Origin: Armigeres subalbatus
Lineage: Eukaryota > Arthropoda > Insecta > Diptera > Culicidae
Reading direction: 5' to 3'
Length of the DNA: 64,000 nt
NCBI RefSeq assembly: GCF_024139115.2
Contig: NC_085140.1
Location: 99,460,988 to 99,524,987 of the forward strand
Shown here: piece after piece, positions 34,149-45,189 of the stretch
How positions within the stretch are numbered: position 1 is the stretch's first letter
Layout of the letters: every line of letters starts with the position of its first letter
The notes under the pieces: model-generated
What the model saw: the letters and a program-made list of their open reading frames with translations, nothing else
Databases searched by the model: none
What the model was told of the DNA's origin: nothing
Translations under genes and position numbers: made by a program

Positions 34149-34585
34149 AAATCAGGCAATAACAATACATACCTCGAAAATGACACTTCTCTGAATATGA
34201 CAGTTTCGGTAAACATCCTTTTCTCGGTAACATCATTTCAAAGAATATAACAAAAATGTATTTGCCGGAATTAATGTTTTTGAAAGTGATACAGTGAGTC
34301 CAAAAAGTATTCGTCTAGCTGTGTGTTTTCTAGAAAATGTCAAATATAGAATCTAGTAAGCTCAAAAAAATAAATCTATCGATTACATTGTGTAGCAGAT
34401 TAATCAATTCATCTTTATTATTAAAAATCGAATAGGAAAACAAAATCATAACAAAAACAAGTGCAACAAAACATAACAATTCATGAAATATGGGCTCAAA
34501 AAGTATTCGTCTACTCAGGTTTGGCGCACTTTTCAAATGGAAACAAAAGTTGTAACTAATGGGGCAGCCCTCACTTCGGCACACA

Positions 34586-35561
34586 TGAGACTCCCCTCCT
34601 CATAACCTCAGGGTCGGCATACGCGCTTGACTCTTCGCGATCAAGAAAACACTTGAATACCGTTTTGCAGTTTAACCCACTTTATTTTACGTAGCACACA
34701 GGTACCTCCACTCCCACTTTCTTAATCGGCTATCTCCTACCTTCTCACTATCTTTTCTTGTTACGCTTCTTCTGTTGACGGGGCCCCTTCACCGTTTCAC
34801 CACCTTCACAAGCCTCCCCTCCCCTCCTCCCTCCCTGATGATCGCTTGTCTCTTCGCAGCGGGGCTGCTCCTTGACCGAGTCGCTCGCGGATGGGTTCGA
34901 CGGCGTCACGGGCCTTCAAACAAAATGGCGGCTACCACGGACAAGGCTTCTGCGGACCTTCTCGAGCAGGAATAGCGGCTCGGAACTTAGTACCGCGTTT
35001 GTGGCCGTCACTGGACGTTCTTCGAGCCCACACGGTCCGGAGACACAGGTAACAAACAAGGAAAATCCAACCGAAGAACAAAAAGGGTTCCTGCGAGCAC
35101 ATTAGGGAAAGTGGTACCGTTTTTAGTTTTGGGAGGGTTTAGAGTTCTGGTCAAGGGTTTTCACCTGGATGGCTTCTTCAACTTCACAGCATTCACTGTC
35201 TCACAAGGCTTTCCTTCCACTTGCTTCTAATTGATGCTTTCTATAAATGTTTAGACGTCTGTCGTGTTTGGATATCGCTTTCAAAATGATTCCAAGCAAT
35301 GGCGCATATCCTTCCAGAACCCTCGACCAAGTTAATTTCCCCTCCGAGCTTTTCGCTTATCATGGCGCCTTCTACGCCACCCCCCAATGGCCGCCCATTT
35401 TTCCGTGATGCTGCGACTGGTGGTGAATATCGGAACTGGTTTGTGGTGTGGCTGCATCCTTTCCGGTGAGTGATGGGTGGTTGTGATGCTTCACGCATAT
35501 TCAAATGTGTTTTTGGTGTCTTACTACATTTATAATACGGAACAAAAACGCGAAAATCTCA
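34586..35561 (-). mobile_element. Solo LTR, about 976 bp
   Basis: On the minus strand it starts TGAGATTTTCGCG and ends GGGGAGTCTCA, giving TG...CA ends with a 5-bp inverted repeat (TGAGA/TCTCA). A 4-bp direct repeat (CACA on plus) flanks it at 34582-34585 and 35562-35565. An AATAAA lies about 100 bp before its 3' end (near 34685), as expected for an R-U5 boundary. It interrupts the 3' untranslated part of the Tc1 element. No internal retroviral-type genes are present, consistent with LTR-LTR recombination. The family (Ty3 or Pao-like) was not determined. Confidence 0.6.
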
Positions 35562-35920
35562 CACATCTCGAAATGACAGACACACCACATGTTACAGAGT
35601 TTTAGAATTGAATTCAGTATTTAGTTAGATTCTCCGGTGTATCTATGACGGTTTGTAGTCTTTATGACACGGAACTGACCAAAATAGCCGTGACGGGGGA
35701 CTGGATTTTCTCCCATGCTTTTTTCAATGCTAATTTAAATTCGTTGTTTTGGTAATGCGACTTTTACTAATTTTGTCGTCCAGCACTTTCAATGGTGCTC
35801 AATTGGTTTCATATCTGGGCTCTGTGGAGGCGTTTTGAGTTTATTGGAGTGTTATAGAGTAGCTACAGTTTAGTATTTCGAGCTGTGTGCTTGTGGTAAT
35901 TATCATGCCGAAAGATGTAT

Positions 35921-37975
35921 GGGGCTGTCCACAAACCACGTAGACCGAAATTTCACTATTTCAAACCCCCCCGTCCCCCCTAGTAGACTTTCGTAGACTT
36001 TTTCAAAACCCCTCCCTCCCCCCATGATGTCTATGTAGACTTTACCAAATTTTACAAAACATCATATATGATTGGAAAAATATGGAAATCAATCACGTTT
36101 TAAGCAATTCAGCATGTAAACATTACAACAAAATTCGAATGTTAAGAAAATTATTTTGAGCTTTTCAGTGGAATGTCTTCACTTGTTTGTACAGTCCCAT
36201 TTAAGTTTGTACAGTCCCATTTAATTCCACCACTTAATGGTGGAATTAAATGGAACTGTACAAACTCGTCTTATGACAAGGGAAAATTCGAATTTCAAAC
36301 TTAACAAAATCACACTGAACAAAATCCAACAAAACAAAAATCAAATTGAAACGAAATCAAGTTTAATCCTCTGTCCATAACTCCTGAAATCATATCTCAA
36401 AGCCAATTAATTTAATTACTGTTGAATTCAATTCCTCCTAGAGGTGTGTACCACCATCGCCGACATTTTTGCATCGGCGCGCCACTGATAAAATCTGTCA
36501 CGCATCTGACCTATAATTCTCAACGCCGGTTCAAAATTGTGAAAATCGTGAATTTTCAGAATTTAGAAAAATTTCGAGTTGAAATTTCGAGAATGTCAAG
36601 TCTGAATTCCAATAAGTTTTGCGTGGAAATTTCGTAAAATTTCCCAAATGATAACCTTGAAATACTTCAAAGAACTCTCCGTGATAATTCCGATGCTTTT
36701 CCTGCAAATTCCATGCAATATCCCGCTGAATAATCATCTGATTATTTTTCTTCTAAATTCCAAAACTTTCCCCGTTAAAAAACCCGAGTAATTTTCCGTG
36801 AAAATTTAGAAATATTTCCCGAGGTAATTTTTAGTTTAAACGTACATTCCGAAATATTTCCCGTGGAAATTCAGAATGGTTGCCTACGATTTTTTTAAAT
36901 TTCTCCTGCAAATTCGGAGCAGTTTCTTGAGAAAATTTAAATAAATTGTATGGGCATTCAAAAAAATATTTCCTGAATAATTTTGGGTGGAAATTATGGA
37001 GAATTTTCAGTTGAACTTTTTGTTAACTTCTCGTAAAAAATCGAATAAATTTTCATAAAAATTAGAAAGGTTTTTTACAAAAACTGGAAATCTTTTTTTT
37101 TGTGGAAACTCAAACTGTTTTTGGTGGGAATTTCAAATAATTTCTCGTTGAAGTTTCCAACAATTTATTTAGAAATTTCAAAAATTTCCATCGATAATTC
37201 CAAAGAATTTACAGAATTTACTGCAGAAGAAATTTACGAAGGATAATTTTCCACGGGTATTCCGAATAATTTTGCTTATGTTTGCAAAGAATTCCTCGCG
37301 AAAATTCGGAAGAATTTCCGAAATTAGGCAAACATTTCGTGGACTTCCCAAAAAATCTCCAGTGAATATTTTGAAGGGTTTCTCGCGTAAATTTCGGAGA
37401 ATTCCCTTTACAAGTTCCAAAGAATATCTTTTGGACATTCCAAAGACTTGTTCTTGGATATTCCAAAACGCTTCCTTTGTAAATTTAAAAAAAAAATCCG
37501 TTGAAGTACCACATAATTTCCATAGTTTGCAAAGAAGTTCCTGCCGAAAACCAAACGAAATTCTAGTAGAATCTGCAGTAAAACGCAAGTGAAGATCTTG
37601 GAAAAAAAGTTCGAAAGATTTTATAGAATACTTTGGAGAATTTTCCTGCTCAACACAGAAGAATTTCCTGGTGAAATCCAGGATAGTTTTAAGCCGTAGC
37701 TCAGACTTTTACTTTAGTGAAACTCATTAAATTTTCAAGGAGAAATGCAAGAGATTATATCGATAAAGTCTTGCAAAAAAACCGGAACATCCTAAAAAAA
37801 TCAAACAAGTGAACTTCGCACGAAGCTGCTGTATAAATCGCTTTTAAAAAACATAAAATCAAATAGTCTACGTAGACTTTTGGTATACCCCCCCGTCCCT
37901 CTTCGTAGACCATCGTAGACTTTTTCGAAACCCCTCCCTCCCCCTCAAGAGTCTACGTGGTTTATGGACAGCCCC
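35921..37975. mobile_element. 2055-bp TIR element inserted in Tc1 transposase
   Basis: The termini are inverted over 25 bp (GGGGCTGTCCACAAACCACG, then TAGAC; one mismatch). A 3-bp TSD, TAT, flanks it. Removing the element and one TAT restores continuous Tc1 transposase homology, so the boundaries are secure. Near both ends is a direct copy of cgtagactttttcraaacccctccctcccc. The interior (36530-37720) consists mainly of degenerate ttttccgtgaaaattc-type repeats, with no transposase. A 3-bp TSD and GGGGCTGT ends suggest PIF/Harbinger, but TAT is not the classic TWA, so the superfamily is open. Confidence 0.82.
36205..36265. repeat. Strong 28-bp-arm hairpin
   Basis: GTTTGTACAGTCCCATTTAA, then ttccacca, a cttaa loop, then the inverse with a single mismatch. 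An extra direct copy of gtttgtacagtcccattt precedes it at 36187. It lies within the TIR element at 35921-37975. Confidence 0.85.
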
Positions 37976-39069
37976 TATGCTCTTTGTAAGCCTAATTTCT
38001 CAGCTCTTGCGTTCACATTTTGCTTCAAAATGCGGATGAACATTTTGTGATCCATAATACCTTCAGTAGTATGAAATTTATCCACACCGGTTGCGCTCTT
38101 GCACCTCCCAGATCATGACGGAGCCCCCACCATGCTTTACTGCTGAAAAGAGTTTCTGCGGCTGTATCTCAGCCATATCATACATCGGCCATTTGATCCA
38201 AATATGCTGTACTTGCGTTCGTCAGGTAACATGAGTTGATTCCGAAAGTACTCCTTCTTCCAGCGATATTTTTTTTGGTGAAATCGAGCCGTTTTTGATA
38301 ATTTGATGGCGTTTTGAAATTTCGTCCGTGATACTCGCTCATTCTACCTTCCCTTCTACCTTCTACCTAACTTTTACAGGTATTTTTGTTTGTATTAATT
38401 CATATCTTAGCACATCTCCTCTCCAACTCACCTGCCTACATGGGTGCACTCGTTTTAAGATTTTTTTTTACTTTCCGCATAATAAATCGCTCATCGTGAT
38501 CAGTTAACACTCGCGGACGACCATTCTGTTATTTGTTTTGAAAGGTTTTTGTGGCGCTGTTGCGATCATTCGTCGATTGAATAGTCGAATTGGGTGTATC
38601 CACAATTCTTGCAAACTCGTAAGTCAACTTGCACTAGTTATGAAGACCTAGGATGAGTTTTCTTCCATTGGGACTAATCTCTTTACCTTTCAAACCCATG
38701 GTATCTCTATTTTCCGCGCCAAGATCAATCAGAACAATAACATTGTTTAATTTGTCATTGAGTATTGAAAAAATGTTGCAAGACACCACTAGAGTGTGCT
38801 ACTGTCACTACAAGCGAATAAAACTATTATACTCGTGTTTCTCGCGACTACTTTTTAAATAGACGAATACTTTTTGAACGAGCGAAATTGAGGGAATTTA
38901 GATGTTTTTTTATACGACAAATTTCTATTTGTTTTTGAATAATAATCATGTACTGATAAGTTTTCTATCAAATTTAAAAGAAAGTTTTATGAAACTGCTT
39001 CTATCAAGCCTAATTTTTATATTTTACTAAAAAATATGCAGCTAGACGAATACTTTTTGGACCCACTGT

Positions 39070-40405
39070 ATTTACCTTCTTTCAATCATTCGATGTTCTT
39101 TAACCAATCTTTCGATCTTCTTATCAACTGAGGAAGCATCAACAATAAAACACGATAACCCCGTTTGCCAACTGGTTTTAGCGAAATCAAACTGGTAATC
39201 GCGGACAAGGCTGCTTGTAATCAATAAATTGCTCTTAAAAAATAGGAAGATTTCCATTAAAAATAATAAAATTGCTGAAATTTTCCATAATCATAAAACG
39301 TTCTTAAAGAAGGAAATGAAGTTTTCATATTTTTTTTATTGCTCTTCATTAATTATTTTGTGGAATAAAAAACTATTTTGTGGAAAATTTTGTAATTATT
39401 TATTGCGAAAATTGATTTATTTATTGAAATTTTGTTATTTTTTCAATGGAACAATTAGATTTCTCTATTGGCTTTATTCGTTTATATTCTGATTTCTTTA
39501 TTGGCAATTTCCTATTTTTTATGGAAAATTCCATTTTTTTAGGGAGAGTTTTTATTTCAGTCATTTATGCTCTGAAGCTTTGTTTTCCATAATGCAATTA
39601 AGGTCTACAATTTTTTCCATAATGTTTGTTTTTGCGTTTAATTAGTTTATTTAGAAAAAGCCGCACTTTCGCAACAACAGAAACACCCACAGCTATTAGA
39701 TCATTTACTCGGACGTCACGTAGGTGATTAAGTTCGATACCGGTACAAATGAAATACTCTATCTTTATCCACACTTGACATTCTATTATATTCTAAGAAG
39801 ATATAAAAAACACTCACATACGTCATAATACTTCCGCATGATATTTTTTGCAGATCTACTCTGTCAAGCTATTGTTGTACATAATACAAAATAAACGAAG
39901 CAATTAAGCAACAATACACAATGAAACTCGAAACCTGTATGTGGATTGATTCCTGCCGCACGCTGCCAAAACGCGTCGTTATTCTTACCGACATCGATAC
40001 GCCAATGTGGCGCTAAAACACAGCCGAATTTTCTGCGGCCGTTACCCGTGATTGTTGGTTTTGGAGCCTATGCTAACAAATTGATGTTTGACTATTGCCA
40101 CGTAGCGGAGCATGGCGAAATTTTCCTCATAAACAGCTGAAAGGCAGATGTAACAATCGTCTCGAGGACTTGGTCAAATATGTATAGATGGCAAGCACTT
40201 ACATTTTCAAATTTTACTTAAGGTTTATGGTGATTTCGGAACAGTTGAGCAATGTTGTTTGAATATTTTGAAGCCAGCATACCGTGGGGTATATACACTT
40301 CATAGCCAGTGGAAAATGCAGTTTTCATTTAGGTAAATAATGCGTTTTCAATTTGTCTACTTATGAGATAAAATACTTTCACGATCTTAGAATAATTATT
40401 GCGCA
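39070..40405. other. No supported gene
   Basis: Very AT-rich (39230-39660 especially, with tggaaaattt-type words). No domain-bearing ORF. Confidence 0.4.
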
Positions 40406-40409
40406 GTGT

Positions 40410-40866
40410 TATAGGCTAGGTGTACCAGTTGTGGCTATAGCACCAGTTGTCGCACTAGTGCTTTATATGCGAAATGGCCAATCAAATCACCGCAAACCAA
40501 GTTCAAATCGATAAAGCATATTCATATGATACGATAACACCTTTGATTTCCTCCCAAACAAGCAAAGCATAATTGTAAAAATTGAGCACTAGTGGTCCCT
40601 ATTTGGCCAGTCCCATAAGAAAACAATGGGATTTGCCAAATAAGGAACCAAAATTAAGAATAGTGCCACAACTGGTGCATGCGTTCTATTATGGATTAAT
40701 CAATTTGAGGATAATAACAAATTTTATTGTGGTTTTCACAGCTGTACTAAGGAGCAGAAAGTAAAATCTTTCGCTTGATATATTAAGTCCACCCACATGC
40801 CTTTTACTTATTTTTTAAAAAATAGTTGTTCTTATGTATGGCGACAATTGGTACACCCACCCTATA
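40410..40866. mobile_element. 457-bp MITE
   Basis: The ends are inverted: TATAGGCTAGGTGTACCAGT at the left, and TATAGGGTGGGTGTACCAAT read inward from the right. Internal cactagtg and ccagttgt words recur in both orientations. A TA target is likely. No transposase. Confidence 0.75.
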
Positions 40867-41007
40867 CATCCTACAAGAAAAAATGGAAAGGTCGAGGAAA
40901 AACGAAACGTACACCGTACACCTATAGAAATGATGCCTGATTAGGACGAACGTTAACGTTCGACTATTAACATTCTAAAAATAAGTGCATTTCGAGATTC
41001 AGGTCAT

Positions 41008-41013
41008 TTTATT
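41008..41013 (-). terminator. Polyadenylation signal AATAAA of cuticular-type gene
   Basis: AATAAA on the minus strand about 80 nt downstream of the stop codon at 41093, the expected position for a short 3' UTR. Confidence 0.6.
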
Positions 41014-41092
41014 TTCGTATAAAATTATGTTGTTTACATTTCCAGGATAGATAATCACAGCTTTCACAGTTCAAAGTACCAATTGCATCCAA

Positions 41093-41503
41093 TTATCTGC
41101 GCAGAGGTAGGACGGCAGGGGCCGTGGCAACGAACGGCTCATAGGCCGAGTAGGAGTATGCCAGCGGAGAGGCCAGATAAGCGGTTGGGTAGCCAGGGGC
41201 AGCGACTACCGCGGCAGCAGGTGCAAAGTTTCCGTGGAAGGACTGCTCGAAGAAGGTTGCACTGGGCACAACCGGGGCAGTGGCCACCACCGGGGCACTG
41301 TACGCAATCACACCGGGCTTGGGGTCGGCCTTGGCCGCAACCGAGGCAACGGCAATGACGACGAATACACCAATCTGCAAATATACGAATGTCAAGCATC
41401 ATTAGCAAATGGCGCCAACAGACCGTTTGCTGGACGAATGCTGCAAACATCGATTGTTGACGGTTGGATTGCGCTGTTCCAGGATACTTACGATCTTGAA
41501 CAT
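41093..41503 (-). CDS. Small secreted cuticular-type protein, two exons
   Basis: Exon 1 codes 41503-41492 (MFKI), then a 117-bp intron with GTAAGT donor and TTTGCAG acceptor (41491-41375), and exon 2 is 41374-41093. The spliced product is 97 aa. Residues 1-20 form a clear signal peptide (MFKIIGVFVVIAVASVAAKA) with probable cleavage before DPKPG. The mature ~77 aa is rich in Ala, Pro, Val and Tyr (VIAYSAPVVATAPVV, PAAAVVAAPGYP, LASPLAYSYSAYEP) and ends PLRR. There is no chitin-binding R&R consensus, so it fits the low-complexity cuticular proteins of insects; small secreted neuropeptide-like precursors are an alternative. A tiny first exon ending just inside the signal peptide is common for insect cuticle genes. 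The single-exon frame beginning at 41395 would lose MFKI and is not preferred. No paralogue is in the window. Confidence 0.85.
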
Positions 41504-41620
41504 TTTGACGATGATTAACTTCGAGGGGGCTCTAATGGAGGGGCTCGTCGACCGGCTAAGCTGTATCTATCAATGCGAACGATGATAACAAATGATAATT
41601 GCTGTCAACACCGGTAGAGG

Positions 41621-41627
41621 TTTTATA
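41621..41627 (-). promoter_or_regulatory. TATA box of cuticular-type gene
   Basis: TATAAAA on the minus strand. About 34 nt downstream is an initiator-like tTCATTtg (A near 41593), giving a predicted 5' UTR of about 90 nt before the ATG at 41503. A strong TATA box fits a stage-regulated cuticle gene. Confidence 0.6.
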
Positions 41628-41639
41628 CAAAGCATTTCT

Positions 41640-42555
41640 GGATTGCTCGCTCAAGTGGGAGGAGGTGATTATCAATTAAATGGAGGAAATGAATCAGCGG
41701 CACGTGCCAAAGCTCGCAGGGTGTATCAATTTGGAAGAATGCCTTTTGTTTTCGACAGTTTGATTGGCATCGGCTGTTTTTGGATTCGTGACAACCAATG
41801 AACTTGACTTTTGGCAAGCTCTTACGATGAATAGTTATATGGCTTCCTATTAAGGTGGTTATACAACAAAGCCACAAATCGGCCATCTTGGAAACCACGT
41901 GCTTTTTCTAGTGATTTTTCGAGAGCACGAATTGAAAGAACCACAACGCCCATGGGGATGAAACATCCGTAGATCGTTTGCTTACTCATGCTAAACAATC
42001 GACTTTAATTTCAGCATTGTACGAAAATTATTACGCTAGATTTGAACTTTTGATGTTACGAGTAGAAAACCTTGTGGTGAATTTGAAATTCACCACATGG
42101 CTTGATTGTATAATCACCTTAACAATATCACGAATTCGACAGTTTAGTGGAGACTCACAGAAACAATTTAATATTTTATTAGTTTGAAAAAAAAAAACAA
42201 TATAAGTTGACTTGCTATAAATCAATACTGAATAAATCATCATCTACTCACTGGCATGTTGAATTGTGAAAAATATGTTGAGTTTTCGACGTAGAATGGG
42301 ATATCGTGCATTTGTCATGCATTAAACTAAAAAGCACATGTCGCCGAAATGTCGCTGGCATAATTTATTTAATCCAAAAAGTATTTTTTTTATATTGGAA
42401 TAAATCATTAAATTTCACCAATCTTTTCAGATACGTATTTCGATCTAAACTGTGATTCGATCTTCACTACCTACCTCGTACTTGAGTAGAATCAAGAGCC
42501 GTGGTGTGTGTGTGCTTCCATTCTATCTCCCATTGTCCGGCAGTGCTTTTATGGA
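41640..42555. other. Upstream region of the cuticular-type gene; no other gene seen
   Basis: No ORF with a recognisable domain. Any enhancer or hormone-response sites would lie here, but none can be named from sequence alone. Confidence 0.35.
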
Positions 42556-42631
42556 AGAAACATGTCTTCATCTATTTGTTAATATTTTCATAGATGAAAA
42601 CATGTTTAGCCCTGGAAATAGAAGGTGAGAG

Positions 42632-42884
42632 CACAGACAAACAGACATAACACTCGACAAATTTCCATAGTTCACTGATTTACTAGTCGCGTCAAATAAT
42701 CATTAGTTGGCCAATCGATCAAGCGTGGCGCGCGCATCGGATTTGCTCGATTTTGACGTTTGCACACTACTGCCATCTGGTTCGTGGTATGCCGAACTAA
42801 CTAAAATCAACAGATGTCGTTAGTGTTTGAACGACGATGAATTTGATGAGTGAATGTTCAATGTGTTATGTCTGTTTGTCTGTG
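42632..42884. mobile_element. 253-bp MITE
   Basis: The termini are inverted over 21 bp (CACAGACAAACAGACATAAC at the left; the right end ends in the inverse). A hairpin made of aacatgtcttcatctat and atagatgaaaacatgtt lies just outside, at 42559-42607. No coding capacity. This type of terminus is, from memory, abundant in Aedes genomes. Confidence 0.8.
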
Positions 42885-42889
42885 TCTCC

Positions 42890-43350
42890 AAAGACCCTAT
42901 AACAAGAAGCTACAGACCACATCTTGAGGTAATTTTCAGTACAGCAAGCCCCGCATAAAGACACTCAGATATCGTATGGATATATGCAATGTATTTATAC
43001 TTCCGGGGTTTAAAATTTATATCAATGAAATCAAAAAAATATATCTCTCATCCTATCGCGTATTTAATTAAATCAGTTTTATATAATATGATCATGGAAC
43101 GAACTCATCATATCGGCAGTTTGAATGATAGATCATTCTGCGCTATCGAGGTTCGGTTTTCCAGCACTGAAGCTATATTTCGTTTAGATCATTTACTTCA
43201 TCGTAAGATCATATCCTTGGAACGGCTGCACTCCAGCCCCGTTTCAATTCTCCATCATTCAGTGCACGTACCTGTCTCCTGATGCAACTGCAATTCTCTA
43301 GAATCAGGAGCAAAGAATCCTCGGAAAAATTGAAAATCTTCGAATCTCTA
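42890..43350. other. No supported gene
   Basis: AT-rich sequence without recognisable features; the ORF at 42989-43282 has no domain. Confidence 0.35.
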
Positions 43351-43353
43351 ATA

Positions 43354-43440
43354 CAGCGGTTCTCAACCTGGGGTACATGTACCCCCGGGGGTACCTTCAC
43401 TGACTCCTGGGGGTACCTCGGACGAAAATGCGTAATGGTG
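43354..43440. mobile_element. hAT terminus (CAGCGGTTCTCAACCTGGGG)
   Basis: The CAGCGGTTCTCAACCTGGGG terminus followed by repeated gggggtacct is the classic end of a widespread animal hAT family. The opposite terminus was not found in the following 2 kb, so this is a truncated or disrupted copy. Confidence 0.6.
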
Positions 43441-43664
43441 GACGTACTACAGTTCCAATAAAAAAAATTATTGGTAAAGTTGTGATAATTGTATAAATTT
43501 ATATTGCAAGACTTTGTATTGTACATAATATGCATAGATCAGAGTATGTAGTATGTAGGACAAAAGATAAAAAAAATCTTCAAAAGCAATCTACTTGATC
43601 GAAACAAAATTAAGAATATACTTCTTAACTAAAATATTGAATTTGAAGGCATAAAAACTTTTTT

Positions 43665-44150
43665 CCAAAGTGGTTCGAAAGCTTCCTTTTAAGTATCCTT
43701 TTAAGAGGCGTGGAAACCTCCTTTCGAGGGGCTCGGAATTCTTCATTCGCCCAGCCCCCTTTGTTATGGAAGCCTCTTTTCGACAGGGGCGGAAGCCCCC
43801 TTTCAGGAGATTTGGATGCCCCTTATCAAGTGGCTCGGAAACTTTCTTTCGAGGGCTCGAAATTCATCCTTCCTTTCCATCCTTTTGAAGGCTCGAAATT
43901 ATTTTAGTCAACCCCCACAAGTGGATCAAAAGCCTATTTTCTCCTCCCATTCGAATGGCTAGGAAGCTCCCATTCGAATTTCTAGGAAACTTTCTTTCGA
44001 GTGGCTCGGAATTCTTTCAAGAAGCTTGGAAGCCTACTTTCAAACGGCTTAGCAACGTCATTTCTAGATGATCAATGCCTCCTTTCAAGAGGCTCGAAAG
44101 ACCCCTTTCATGCGGCTCGGAAGCACCCCACAATGAGGAAATCCGATTTC
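43665..44150. repeat. Degenerate ~30-bp minisatellite (ggctcggaagcctcctttcgag)
   Basis: About fifteen diverged units, with core words ggctcgga, agcctcctttc and gaagctccc. The two overlapping ORFs (43670-43888, 43710-43907) are translations of the repeat. Confidence 0.7.
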
Positions 44151-44399
44151 AAAGGTGGAAAAAATTGATAACTTTCTTCACGAACAACTCACATAAGAGA
44201 TCAAGAGCTCATTCGAAAGGGAATTTTGCAAAGAATTCAGTGAGTGCTATTTCATGGACGTGGAACACTTATGTATGTAGTTATTGAGCTCGTTTTGCCC
44301 TAATGCCCCATTAATTGAGAGTTTCCAAACTATTTGTCATTTTATCTTTAAGAAATAGTTATAAAATTGTGTTTATCTCTTCACTGTTTTTTTCTTTAA

Positions 44400-44990
44400 C
44401 GAAGGTAATGGAAGGTAATCTGCAACCAGACACCTGGGAAGGCGAACCCAGGTAGTGTGGGGATGGGATCACCACTCCCGACCCACTAAAACCAACTCCT
44501 TCCTCTCCAGTCATTCCCCCGGCCCGCAATTAAGCAATACTTCGGGGGATGCCTATTGGGCATTGCGCCCCCTCCATGACGTACACAAGTGCACGTATGC
44601 GCCTCAACTCTTCGACACTCCCCATGCAACACATTTGCACAAGTCACACTGGCACCACCCCCATGAAACGGCTGTCATCCACGAACAACTCGCTTGAAGC
44701 CAAAAACATGGTGCTGCAACATGGTGCTGGATGTAAACATTGCCGGTTAAGCATGATATCACGAAGTCAGAACAGTCGGATGCGTAAGCGGCATGTGTTG
44801 CATTGTTAAATTATATTCAACGAGATGTATTTCATTGTTGCGTGATTTTCGACGTGATTCATTGGCGGTTTGATGTTGCATGAAGAAGAAGGAGCAGAAA
44901 GATGATATTTAAAAAAAATCGCACGGGACTTATCTTAAACTGTGTATTAAGTATGATATCACAGAATAAAAATTGAAATTGAAATATTGT
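44400..44990 (+). mobile_element. Possible non-LTR retrotransposon fragment with (ATTGAA)n tail
   Basis: A GC-richer block without long ORFs ends in aataaaaattgaaattgaaat, which looks like a LINE 3' tail with a polyadenylation signal. The segment at 44855-44932 is repeated in inverted orientation at 45108-45190 (shared word TTTGATGTTGCATGAAGAA), so a second copy of the same element may lie opposite. Family not identified. Confidence 0.35.
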
Positions 44991-45189
44991 GTTGTTGTGT
45001 TTATTGTGCAGTAGAAAACAAGTCTAACCCCGTACTGCTCACCGTTTTTCAATTAAATTGCTTCTAGAATTTTGAAGAAGAGTTTCAAAAATTTCTTCGT
45101 ATGTTTTCCCGTGCGAATATTTTTGATTATCATCTTTCTGCTTCTCTTTCTTCATGCAACATCAAAGCGCCAATCGCCAATGCTCACGG

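Larger units (their letters stand above)
35614..38699 (-). pseudogene. Tc1 transposase, decayed and split
   Basis: Beginning at the ATG at 38699, the minus strand reads MGLKGKEISPNGRKLIL, then an HTH/linker block GRPRVLTDHDERFIMRKVKK, then KHGGGSVMIW (38104-38131). After the 2055-bp insertion come HDNYHKHTA (first part of the DNxxxH motif, 35884-35908), SPDMKPIEHH (the Glu of the DDE triad, 35795-35822) and a TKY-like end followed by TGA at 35614. Stops and frameshifts are scattered through it, including a stop where Trp is expected after PIEHH. It once encoded a DD34E-type cut-and-paste transposase and is now inactive. The extra ~100 bp near 38345-38450 may be another small insertion. Confidence 0.82.
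34292..39068 (-). mobile_element. Tc1-type transposon with IR/DR ends, carrying two nested elements
   Basis: The outer termini are inverted: CAGTGAGTCCAAAAAGTATT at 34292 and CAGTGGGTCCAAAAAGTATT read inward from 39068, matching at 29-30 of about 31 bp and flanked by TA on both sides. A second copy of aaaaagtattcgtct lies about 200 bp inside each end (near 34500 and 38870), the inverted-repeat/direct-repeat arrangement of some Tc1 elements. A decayed transposase runs on the minus strand between them. Subtracting the solo LTR and the 2055-bp insertion with their TSDs leaves about 1.74 kb, normal for Tc1 elements. Confidence 0.88.

Noticed and set aside
34775..35105. Two short plus-strand ORFs
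   Set aside because: They fall inside the solo LTR and have no domain.
41083..41518. Plus-strand ORFs of 91-94 aa and the 103-aa minus frame at the cuticular gene
   Set aside because: The splice sites, signal peptide, TATA box and poly(A) signal all support the other minus-strand frame.
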